A stretch of 64,000 nucleotides of DNA from Calocera cornea HHB12733 (lineage: Eukaryota; Basidiomycota; Dacrymycetes; Dacrymycetales; Dacrymycetaceae): assembly GCA_001632435.1 (NCBI GenBank), contig KV424057.1:1337-65336 (forward strand). Direction: 5' to 3'. Below are positions 55,176 through 64,000 of the stretch, in pieces. The notes beneath the pieces are model-generated. The model was not told where the DNA came from, ran no database searches, and worked only from the letters and a program-made list of their open reading frames with translations. A program made the translations under genes and the position numbers. Each line of letters begins with the position of its first letter. Position 1 is the first letter of the stretch.

Positions 55176-55981
55176 TCACTGCATCGTGCGCACATCCTCC
55201 GCCGTCAGCACCTTCCGATCGCCCAGCAGCTTCGCAACCCTCCCGACGGCGCTGGTCATTTGCCACGCAACGCGCAATGCGCAATACGCATCAGCCCGCC
55301 CGCTGTCATGCTAACGAGAGAATGAATCGGGGACGTACCAGCACGCAGACAAAGCGCGGAAGGTAAGGGAGCTTCAGGAAGGCGTCGCCGTCGTGGAAGG
55401 CGCGCATGACGTGCAGGAAGGAGGGCTTGCTGACGGAGAACAGATCGCGGAAGAAGCTGCGAGATGCGGTGTTAGTTGCTGCCGGACGTGGAGTTAGGGA
55501 AGGGGAGAAGTACGAACAGGACTTTGAACTCGGGCTGGTCGGTGATCGGGTCCTGTTCTCCCAGTGACAGTAAGAGAGTGTACATGCTCAGGCGGGGACC
55601 GAGTACGCACGTAGTATGTCCCCCACTCCGTAAAAGCGACCTCGCCCTCCCCCCCCCCCCACCCTCTTGAAACTTTGTACCACCCCGCGCCTGATGAGCG
55701 CCTCCTCCGAGCCCGCCGGGAACCGCTCCCACAGGCCGTCCCGGTAAATATCGAGCAGGCCTGTAATGACCTTGATGTGCTCGTCGTGGTAGTCGTGCCA
55801 GTGCGGGGGGACGAGGAAGGGCGGCTGGCTGAGGTCGCAGTGGCTCCTAAGGTCGGACGGGGATCGTCTCCGGCAGCGGAGACGGTGGCATGTTCAGTTC
55901 CAGTGGCGGTGGTCAGTGCATCAAACACCCGAGCTCAACCGCATATTTAAGAGCGCCGCCCCAGCTGGAGAGCTTCTCCAT
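55176..55981 (-). CDS. small cupin-like protein
   Basis: About 170-190 residues in several exons. MEKLSSWGGALKYAVELG joins across an intron (acceptor CCTTAG) to SHCDLSQPPFLVPPHWHDYH, then DEHIKVITGLLDIYRDGLWE and RRGVVQSFKRV, a single cupin barrel with HWH..H metal-site residues. Downstream exons read GEVAFTEWGTYY, DPITDQPEFKVL, FFRDLFSVSKPSFLHVMRAF, and end VAKLLGDRKVLTAEDVRTMQ then TGA. Between FKRV and GEVAFTEW lies a run of 12 G (minus strand; 55649-55660). Eleven or fourteen would keep frame, so as given the two exon parts are out of frame unless an intron starts at the GTGGGG. Substrate unknown. Divergent from IPK1 by 111 bp. Confidence 0.65.
55649..55660 (-). repeat. G12 homopolymer inside the cupin-like gene
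   Basis: Twelve consecutive C on plus (G on minus) between the codons for FKRV and GEVAFTEW. The length does not keep the two flanking frames in phase. Confidence 0.85.
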
Positions 55982-56092
55982 CCACGAACCGCACTCTTCT
56001 GACCAGTCCAAGTTGACTCTGCAGAAAGTCAAACGCGGGGAGACGTGCGCCCAAGCAACTGTCCGCGGGAATTACGTCACGGGACCCTCCTC
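55982..56092. promoter_or_regulatory. 111-bp divergent promoter, cupin-like / IPK1
   Basis: Only 111 bp separate the two start codons, so the promoters and leaders must overlap or use each other's coding DNA. It contains GTTGACTCTGCAG and ACGTCACG (CRE-like, about 56075). CATATTTAAG lies inside the first cupin exon. Site roles are inferred. Confidence 0.45.
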
Positions 56093-57593
56093 ATGCGCTT
56101 GCCCACGGCGGACGAAACGCTGCCCGTCTGTCCGCCCCGACCCCGCTCCTCCTTCTCCTATCCCACCCTGGAGCAGACGAAGCAGGAAGAATGGTCATAC
56201 CTCGCCGAAGGCGGCGCTTCTCTCGTCTGCTCCTACACGCCTGGAGCGGTAGGAGTGCATGAGCGGTACGTGGGCAAGGTTCTCCGCCTGAGCAAGACGC
56301 GTGTCGTATCGGCCGACGAGGAAGAGGAGGAGGGGACAAACGCGGTGGAATGGCAGGACCGCGTCATCGCCAGGCTGCTGCCGGAGGGGGTGATTCCCCA
56401 GCTTGAGACGGTCGATCTTGACCCCGCCTGGCTGCAGAAGCTCGCGGAGCGCATAGAGCCGCTGCGGCCTGCGTTCCGGCGAACGGCGGACCAGATCGAC
56501 CTCACCGCCGCTACCGGAGTCCTGGCGGCCGACCTGATTGGGGGGAATGCCATAGCTGTGGAGATCAAGGTGCGCGCTCTTTCACACTATATGCCCTCGC
56601 ATCGCTGACAGGAACGACAGCCAAAATGGGCCTTCCTCCCCTCCCCTCAGCACCTCAGCCCCTCCACGCGCGCCCTCAAGACGCAGCACTGCAGGTATTG
56701 CATGCACAAGCAGCTCCGCGCCCTCTCCTCCAAACCAACCGAGGCAGCATACATCCCCACCTACTGCCCGCTGGACCTCTACTCGGGCGAGGAGAGCAGG
56801 GTGCGGCGGGCGCTCGAGCAGCTGTGGGAGGACTGGATGGCCACGGGGGGGAGGCTCAACAACTTTCGGGTCTTTGTGCGCGGGGAGCGGGTGGACCCGT
56901 CTCATGTGCGTCCTATCGGAACTCTTGCGTCTTGGACATGCGCTGATGAAGCTGCAGCCCGGATCGCTCGCCCGATTGGAACGCTGCTTCCCCCTCTCGT
57001 CGGCGAAGCAAGCCCTTCTTGCCCGCCTCCTGCCCCTGCTCCTCCTCAGCCCCATCCTCCAGAGGCTAAAGCACCTGCAGCGCACGCTCGACCCATGGGA
57101 CATAGAAGGCCTCTCCGCCCTCTCCCGCGCGCTGCACCCCTCGTCCCCCCTGGGCGAGGGTCAGACCCAGCCGCGGATGGGGGAGTGGGAGGCTTTCGTG
57201 CGCGAGTATTTGGCCGGGAAGGGCCCGACAGAGGAGGACAAGGGAGGGGAGGAGGAGCTGCGGTGGTGGGTTATGGCGTATACGCTCGGGGCGACGTTCA
57301 AGGACTGTTCCCTCATTGTGCGCCTGCCGCTGCCCGTCGGTCCTTCCGCCGCAGAAACCGAGCCGCTGCAGGACGGGCACGATACGGGGATGGGGCGGGC
57401 AGCGGCGGCACCGGAGGAGGAGGAGGAGGAGGAGGAGGAGAGGGAGGAGGGAGGGGGGCACGGAGAGGGGAGCGTCTGGGTCATCGACACGGGTGTGAAG
57501 AGTGTTGGCAAGCTCCGGAAGTGGGAGGAGCTGGACCGGGAGGTTGTCGAGGGGTTTAGGAGGAGCGGGGCTGGGGGGAGGTGTGTGGAATAA
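56093..57593 (+). CDS. IPK1: inositol-pentakisphosphate 2-kinase
   Basis: About 465 residues, three exons. The ATG at 56093 is the first in frame (MRLPTADETLPVCPP). EWSYLAEGGASLVCSY is the N-lobe glycine-containing loop; VGKVLRLSK carries the likely ATP-binding Lys. The family signature EIKPKWAFLPSPQHLS is built across the intron at about 56571-56620, followed by THALKTQ-like TRALKTQHCRYCMHKQLR with its zinc-associated CxxC. The C-lobe holds YTLGATFKDCSLIVRLPL, and WVIDTGVKSVGKLRKWEE has the catalytic-lobe Asp. The enzyme phosphorylates InsP5 at the 2-position to make InsP6, used in mRNA export and as a precursor of pyrophosphates. A Glu-rich insert (57410-57460) between the last two blocks is longer than usual. 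Confidence 0.9.
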
Positions 57594-57773
57594 GAGCCTG
57601 CATAATCAGCAGCATGTATTGTTTAGGCGGCGTTGAGCGCCAGTGATGGGCGGCATGTTGTACTGTATGTATACAATAGATTATCATAATGCCTGTTTAT
57701 GGAACCGCCTCCGACGGTAGTTCTGTACCACGGGCGCCTGCTGGCATCCCCGCCCGCCCGCTCAAGAGCGGCC

Positions 57774-58770
57774 ATGTCCACCGCACCTTCCCCCCTCGCC
57801 CCCGTCAAAGCACTAATATTCGACCTCATGGGCACGTGCACAAACTGGCACGCGCCCCTGCTCGCCCTCCTCCGCTCCTCACTCCCCCTCCCCGCGCAGC
57901 TCAAGGCGGAGGACTTACCCCGGCTGGCGGCGGACTGGCGCGCGGGGTTCTTCAGGCGCATCCAGGAGAGCTTCGAGAGAGGGGAGGAGGCGCAGGATGT
58001 GGATGCTGTGCATCGGCTGGTGCTGGATGGGCTGCTGAGGGAGAGAGGGGTGGGGGACGGGAGCGATGGGACGGGAGGGTGGGGGGAGGAGGTGAGGGAG
58101 AGCCTCGTGAGGGGGTGGCATGTGCAGGAACGTACGGCCCGCACGCTCTGGTCGCGGTCCGAGATGCTGATTGTTCGTGGGCTGACCAGCCTGGCCCGAC
58201 TCAGTGGAGGGGTTGGCGAGGCTGCAGAAGAAGTTCATGGTGTGAGCGTACAAGTTGCATCGCGCAGCAGCAGCAGCGCGGCTGACCATCGCACGCCTAT
58301 CCGGCCAGTATCGTCCTTGCCAACGGGACAACCCGGCTGCAGCTGGACATCGTCCGCTCCTCCGGGCTGCAATTCGACACCCTCCTGTCCTCCCAGCTGC
58401 TCGGGCGTACCAAGGTCTGCACGCACATCAGGTGCGAGAGATGGAGGTCGTGCTGATTGGTGCGCAGCCGAGCCCGGACATGTACCGCAGAGCGCTCGAG
58501 CTGCTCGCCATCGAGCCTGAACAAGCGCTCATGGTCGCCGCACATGCATATGACCTACGCGCAGCTGCGAAGGTGTATGTCCCCCAGAATCCCTGTTTGT
58601 TCGTTGAGATACTGATCGCGAGAAGGGGCATGAAGACTGTGTATATCCACCGACCGACGGAGGATCCGCAGGAGGACATGTCCAAAGTCCGGGAGGATGT
58701 CGACCTGTTCCTGGATGGGATCTCGCCAGGGAGCGGTCTTATGGCCCTGGCTGATCATCTTGGTGCTTGA
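57774..58770 (+). CDS. HAD-superfamily hydrolase, haloacid-dehalogenase type
   Basis: About 270 residues, four or five exons. The start at 57774 (MSTAPSPLAPVKALIF) places the nucleophile loop near residue 18; an in-frame upstream start at 57699 would add 25 low-complexity residues. Motif I is FDLMGTCTNWH: nucleophile Asp present, with Met-Gly-Thr instead of the second Asp of phosphatases, as in 2-haloacid dehalogenase relatives (D-x-Y-G-T). Motif II is VLANGTTRL. Motif III Lys is in RTKPSPDMYRRALELL (joined across an intron whose acceptor is GCGCAG). Motif IV is MVAAHAYDLRAA. The C-terminus is YIHRPTEDPQED. Fungal members are common and mostly of unknown substrate. No signal peptide. Convergent with the GH92 gene. 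Confidence 0.82.
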
Positions 58771-59086
58771 GACAGCGAATCCATTCCGCGATGACAGGCG
58801 ATGGGAACAACAACTAATCCATTGTTGCGAGGGCTCAGCAGTGGCCACAGTCAGTGTTCATGCGCGAGTCGCTCAATAAGAGAACCGCGCCTTCATCTTG
58901 TTGCACTTCAGCATGCGTATACCTCACTGGAACAAGCTGTACTTGTGAAAGACGGCGAGGCATATGTGGCCAAGCAGGGCCAAACTGGGGCAGCACAAGA
59001 ATCCTGTATATTCATTTGCAGACTACATTACGCAACATAGTGGTTACAGAACACATAAAACCCAGGAGAAAAATCATGAACCAAGA
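58771..59086. other. intergenic between convergent genes
   Basis: 3' flanks of the HAD and GH92 genes; no further structure seen. Confidence 0.55.
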
Positions 59087-62037
59087 TTAGAATCCTCCAG
59101 AGACGATGCTTGGCGGCAAATCTCCGGGCTGCGTTCCCCACGTGCTTGGACTACGTCCAAGTGTAAGCTCGAGTGTTCCACCTTTCGAGAAGATATCGTG
59201 GTTGATCCAATTCTTCGTATACGCCTGGCCGTTCAGCTTGGCGCTCTGCACGTATTTGTTGGACCTCGCGCCGTCCCAATTGTGCGCGATTATCGTGGCC
59301 TTGGTTCCCGTGACAGGATTATTGAACGTGATGGACGGGAACAAGGGCGTCGAAAGCAGATAGGTGTTCTGGCCTGTTCATCTTATCAGCGCGGGATCTG
59401 TCGTGCGGTTTTAGTAACCCACCTGCGACTGGGAAGAGCCCTAAGCTAGCCCAGACAACATAAGAACCCATGGCGCCGCTGTCGTCGTTCCCCGGCAAAC
59501 CATTGGTGCTCGTGTTGAAGTTAGACTCGAGCGTGGTCAACACTCTATCAACTGTTTTGTCAGGCCGGCCACCGTAATTGTAAAGGAAAGTGGGCATGAA
59601 GCCAGGCTCGTCGCCAATATCAGAGTATCCGTGCTCAAAGAGCGTATCCAACCGATCCAAGAACGTCGCCGCTCCGCCCATATAGGTGTCAATGATAAAC
59701 TTCATGTTGTGAGGGAAGTAGAAGGAATATTGCCCTGTATCGACCAGTCAGTGAACTACCCTAAGATCAGGTTCGAAGCCGACTTACATGACGACGCCTC
59801 ATAGAATTCACCCTGATGAGAGCGTTAGGTTTGAGGAAGATATCGACATGAAACGCATGAGGGAACTTACACCCTGTGGATTAAGGTAGCAGCTTGTATG
59901 TCCCAATACAGGAGAACAGAAGCGGGGATCAACGTTCTTGAAGGAACCATTCTGCAAAGTGTACATGAGGAGGTATCGAATGCGGAGTGCGCGAAACACC
60001 TACCGCAAATCGTGGTTGAATGAATCCGGAGAATCCGTCGCTTTCGACGTCCGGGTTCCAGATATTCAGCGACTCCATCGATTTGTTGATATAAGAGTGG
60101 TAGCCTTGAGAATCTCCCAGCCCCTGAGCAATCAGAGCGATACCGAAGTCATTGTACGCGTATTCCAGTAGGCGGGACGCGCTCCTGTGCGAGTGAAGTT
60201 AGAGGGCATCACTACAGAATAGTGATTAAGCCACACACCTTCCAACTGTGCTACCGGTGCTCATAGGATCAGTCGAGTCTCCAATAGGGATATAGCCATA
60301 TTTTGCTCTGCTCGTAATCCCTCCACGACCCTGGACACCCCAAAGAGTTGACTCGACTGTCGCATCTTTGAGCACAGCAGCATATCCATCCTGCCAGTTG
60401 ATACCATCTGTAATACCCTTAGAGAACGAGTCAGAGAGAAGGTTGTCGGCGTTGCTGCCCTGCGAAGGGTCAGAATATGGTCAACCGTCTGAGACTCGAT
60501 GGCTTACCCCTTGCGTAAATCCCATGTCAAGGGACATACGGCAGTCCGGAAGCCATCCGGTATGCCGGTATACATCAATGACCGCTCTGATGACCTCCGC
60601 TTGTGCTTGAGGTTGGACGATGGTCCACAGCGGATGTACAACACGGAAGGAATCCCAGATGCAGTAGTAGGAGTCGTAATATGGCTCTGATGAATCCGGC
60701 CAAAGGGGATTGTCTCCGGTCAGGTTCATCGGAGAGATGAACGATCGATACAGCGAAGACCAGAATAGCGTCTGGAACTCGGTCGAAACGCCTGTTGCGT
60801 CCACCTGAATCGATGTCAGCAGATCGTTCCATGTTGCGCGAGCGTTCGTCTGCGTGGTGTCGAATCCGGTGGATGTAATCGATGGTATCTCCGATTCTGC
60901 GTAGGAGCAAGCTTTGCCGGTCGACATCCACGAGACGCCGATGCGTGCAACGAAGGAGGAGGTGTCATTTGGCATCTGCAGCAGCGCTCCGAGCTGATCG
61001 TCTGAGGACAAGATAAGCGGATTTCGGACACGATTCGAGGGCGACGTACTCGCGTTACCGCTACTCGAGAGCGATGTAGCTCCAACGGTGATGTTACCAT
61101 TCTCATAGATGGCAAAGTTCGCGACGCTCGGTACATCCATGCAGAAGTACACGTTGTACGTGCCGATACCGAAGCTGGGAATCCATTCGCCGCTCCCCGT
61201 CAGGCGGGTGATCTTCTGGCCCTGCTGCTCGTTGGCCATCCTCACGATGTCAAGATTACCGTTTCCCTGGAATGAGTGCCCGAGATCGTTTGTTAGATCG
61301 AAGAGCAGGACAGGATCCTCAATGGACGAGTTGACCGTAAATCGGTGAATGGCGGCATGATTTGTTGTCGTGACCTCTGCAGTGTACCCGTTCTCAAGGC
61401 CGATCGAAAAGTATCCTGGGCTACCAGCTGCTGCAATATCAGAACATAGTCAGCTTCACACGTATTGACACTTACTCGCGGAGCCTTCCACTCTAGGAAC
61501 GACTCGTGAGGCCTCGCTCGTGACGCAGGTGGTGAGCTCTCCGCTGCATACGATAGGCAGGACCTTGAATTGGCCCATGCTCGCTCCCCCTCCAGTGCCG
61601 TCGTCATGTAAAGGAGAAATACCACTGCAATGATCGGCGCGTAAGTGGGTGGGACAGTCACAAATAACATCAGCATACCGGATCGGTGTTCCATCGGAGA
61701 CGAAACCGCCTTGATCCTCTCCCGACGCACAATCAGCAACCGCCTTGACCCCCGCGTAAGGTCTAACACGATGGTCAACGGAGAGCTGCAACCGATGTGC
61801 GTATCCAAACATACAGAGTTGAGCCCGCAAACACATGGCCTCCGTTGGTTGTCCCAATGAACGGATCAACTGGACCCAGTCAGTCCACTCATCTTGAAGC
61901 AACAGCAGAGAGACCGGCTCACCAAATCTGGCCGGGTCCGGGTCCGCTCTGATCACCAGCGCAGCAGTCAAAGGCAAAAACAATAAAAAAGCAAGCAGCG
62001 CGCAGACAGACTTTCCTCCCCGAGACATCATGAGCAT
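59087..62037 (-). CDS. secreted GH92 alpha-mannosidase
   Basis: About 830 residues in ten or so exons. The first ATG is at 62037 (MLMMSRGGKSVCALLAFLLF), followed by LPLTAALVIRA, a signal peptide. GH92 landmarks in order: GAVKAVADCASGEDQGGF, ISPLHDDGTGGGASMGQF, ITRLTGSGEWIPSFG, VYFCMDVPS, RIGVSWMSTGKACSYAE, YYCIWDSFRVVHPLWTIVQP, TGWLPDCRMS, LLEYAYNDFGIALIAQGLGD, NVDPRFCSPV, EPGFMPTFLYNYGGRPDKT, and GLPGNDDSGAMGSYVVWASL, where the DD pair includes the calcium/base-associated Asp. The family are calcium-dependent exo-mannosidases, mostly alpha-1,2, acting on N-glycans and yeast mannan. It ends LPPSIVSGGF. The linkage specificity is inferred from the family, not read from a residue. Confidence 0.9.
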
Positions 62038-62599
62038 GGCAGCTATGTGCAGGCACAAGCTGGCATTTGGAAAATGCCTAGCGGGGTGTTGGGTTCATAT
62101 ATGTATGCGGTGCCTGCCGCTTTGAGGCCGGCCCATCCATAGTCGGATGAGGCATGTCACATGTCGATGTTGGAATGTTTGCTCACGGCATGGGAGAGAA
62201 CGTGCAGAGCATATGCAGTCGAACCGAGTATAAGCCAAACGAACATGCAAGCCGTATTGTACAGAATCAATTGAGGTCATCGCGAAGCAGGTGCATGCCA
62301 GGAGGAAGTCGCGTCGCAACGCGTCGAAGAGAAAGGGACGCGAGGAGAGCATTTCATAGGGGCTTCTTCGGTACAACCGAACCGAACCACGCAAGAACAC
62401 CTCTTCCAGATGCTCTCATGACCTTCGATGTTACAACATGTTTGTATTTCAACAAAATTAGGTCGACCTGCCGACCACAAAAGAGAACCAAATACATCTT
62501 GTGTGGACATATGGGGTACCCAAACGAAAGCAAGAAGCCAATAAATAGAAACTCGTTGCAGAAGGCGCCAAAGAAGGACATGCCAAAACGCCCACTGCT
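62038..62599. other. intergenic, GH92 upstream region
   Basis: Contains the GH92 promoter (minus strand) and the 3' flank of the SH3 gene. AT-richer around 62430-62580; no TATA box could be fixed and no gene is supported. Confidence 0.5.
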
Positions 62600-63875
62600 C
62601 TAGCGCCGCCCAGGCGGCGCGAGACCGAGGCATTCGGCGGGCGCGACACCCTTCTCCAGCATGCCTCCTGTCGGACCAGGTCCGACGCGCTCCACCATTG
62701 CCCACCCGTCTTCGTAGACTTCGATGACCCTCACGCGCTCTCCGATCGTAAGAGGGAGCTCATCGGGAAGCTGGGGGCTGTACGTCGTCAAGACGTTCTT
62801 GAAGACTCCTTGGGCAGGTGACAGCGAAGGTGGAGGCGGGGCGACCGAGTAAAGGGAACCAGGCTGAACGCTATTGCCTGAACTGATGCGCTTCTGAGGG
62901 GGAGAGGTGCTGGGCGTGAAAACAGGGTATGGTCCAACCATACTCGTCATGCTGGGCGGCGGCATAGGCCGTTGCATAGGCCGGATCATGTCTGCTGTCG
63001 GCCGCTTGGTAATATTGCTTGTCGGCGAAAGAGGCGGCTGCGGCTGGCGCGGGAAGGCAGCGGGAAGAGGAGCGAGGGGCGTGACCACGTTCGCGTTAAG
63101 TCTCCTCGAAACCTCGGCCTCGACCTTCTCGCTCGAACCAGCGCTCTTGGGTGCATTGTAGGTAGCCAGACCAGCTTCCCACTGAATACGCTCCCGCCTG
63201 CGTCGAGAGAGACAGAGTTTGCGCAGAACGAATAGGATGATGAAGATGCCGACGACGGCAGAGCCAACGATAATACCTGCAGACTCGGATTAGTATCATG
63301 TATGCGCATACCGCATGGGACTTACCGATCATCGCCGGTTGACTCAATCCACCGGTCGTGGCTGACCCGGCAGCGTTAGCATTGCCCAGGGCCGTCGGCG
63401 AGTTGGTGTTGGCGGGCGAGGTTGTTGTAGGGAGCGTGGGGGTGACAGGTGGTGTGGACGGCGTGTTGATGACACGTGGTGTGTTCGAGGAGCTGCTCGA
63501 GATGGAGGTGGTGGAAGTAGTGGAGCGAGTCGAGGTGGTTGATGTAGTGCGGCTCGTCGTTGAACTCGTTGTGGACTTTGAGGATGTGGCGGACGAGGAC
63601 TTGGTGGAGCTTGTCGTTCGGGAGGCAGAGCTGATCGACGATGTTCGAGAGGTGGATGTTGACGCAGTCGTAGCGGCACCGATACCAAAGATACTGCCCA
63701 GCTCCGACGTAAGGAAATTGCCCACTCCCCCACCGTTCCCACCCTCTCCAGGCAGCGCGTTTCCCACGTTGGCCACGGCGCCGCCGATTCCCGCTGTCGT
63801 TTTGGGCTCGTCAAGAGCAGAGTTGACAGACGAGGTGGGGTCCAGCCCCGCAACTGCTGCTGGCGCAGGAGCCAT
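62600..63875 (-). CDS. single-pass membrane protein with mucin-like ectodomain and SH3 domain
   Basis: Two exons, about 405 residues, start ATG 63875. The N-terminal part to about residue 60 is Gly/Ala-rich; about 110 residues of Ser/Thr follow (STSRTSSISSASRTTSSTKS), a likely O-mannosylated stalk. The intron lies just before IIVGSAVVGIFIILFVLRKL, the one membrane segment, which is followed by CLSRRRRERIQWE as stop-transfer. The cytoplasmic part is Pro-rich (PPSMTSMVGPYPVF) and ends with an SH3 domain: FKNVLTTYSPQLPDELPLTI, GERVRVIEVYEDGWAMVERV, KGVAPAECLGL. The architecture (Ser/Thr stalk, TM, SH3) resembles yeast Fus1 and cell-surface sensors of the Sho1/Msb2 type. No cleaved signal peptide is obvious. 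Function as a surface scaffold or sensor is inferred. Confidence 0.78.
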
Positions 63876-64000
63876 ATGTGCTTGAGTTCTTGGTAGTTCT
63901 CGTCCTCCTCTCTGCGCTCGGGATGGTTTACAGACTTGTGGTACAGCTGTTAAGAGAAAGTGGGTGCGAGACGCAGTCTCGGCGTTGGAGAGCAGCCGTT
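63876..64000. promoter_or_regulatory. 5' flank of the SH3 gene, cut by the window edge
   Basis: Upstream DNA of the minus-strand SH3 gene. Too short for a promoter call. Confidence 0.4.

Noticed and set aside
55494..55928. 144-residue minus-strand frame rich in Ser/Thr/Arg
   Set aside because: It is a shifted frame of the cupin-like exons; the cupin motifs are in another frame.

Overview
The window is nuclear DNA from a filamentous basidiomycete, most likely an Agaricomycete. The evidence is many short introns (about 45-70 bp, GT..AG with YAG acceptors), exons interrupted several times per gene, a GC-rich coding fraction, and fungal orthologues: HFM1/MER3, IMP4, QRI7, kinesin-4, a CDC4-like F-box/WD40 protein, IPK1 and a GH92 mannosidase. 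No tRNA, rRNA, CRISPR or prokaryotic feature was seen.

Layout. 1-5.7 kb is a repeat-rich, CpG-poor stretch. It holds two related TA-flanked inverted-repeat elements (pogo/Tigger-like MITEs) in opposite orientation. Between them lies an inverted, decayed copy of a small-secreted-protein gene together with its promoter. 5.7-20.2 kb is dense with genes: a small six-cysteine secreted protein, an isochorismatase-fold hydrolase, the meiotic helicase HFM1/MER3, IMP4 (minus), a DUF3429 membrane protein, and the mitochondrial t6A factor QRI7. 20.4-26.2 kb is a secreted-protein cluster: one minus-strand candidate, then three intact members and two relics of a family that shares promoter, 5'UTR introns and signal peptide but carries two unrelated mature regions. 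26.6-33 kb is a kinesin-4 (minus). 33-40 kb is mostly non-coding: repeat modules, a decayed cupin-like gene, and micro/minisatellites. 40.2-50.7 kb has a basidiomycete-type cysteine-rich protein, an AAAP amino-acid transporter, and a CDC4-like F-box/WD40 gene. An internal tandem duplication there produced a second WD40-only gene and a transporter fragment. 50.7-55 kb is non-coding with an inverted copy of the repeat module. 55.2-63.9 kb holds a cupin-like gene head-to-head with IPK1, a HAD hydrolase, a GH92 mannosidase (minus) and a single-pass membrane protein with a C-terminal SH3 domain (minus).

Most single-copy genes are unlinked housekeeping functions (ribosome biogenesis, tRNA modification, meiotic recombination, inositol phosphate synthesis, microtubule motor). 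The distinctive content is two local gene-birth loci. One is the secreted cassette family at 21.3-26.1 kb with its distant inverted copy at 1.9-3.4 kb. Its third member has acidic spacers ending in Arg that look like processing sites. The other is the WD40-only gene at 45.8-47.2 kb, whose start codon appears to come from the antisense strand of the neighbouring transporter.

All gene models were built by reading frames and splice signals by eye. Exon edges in multi-exon genes are reliable only where protein motifs cross them. CDS spans below run from start to stop and include introns.
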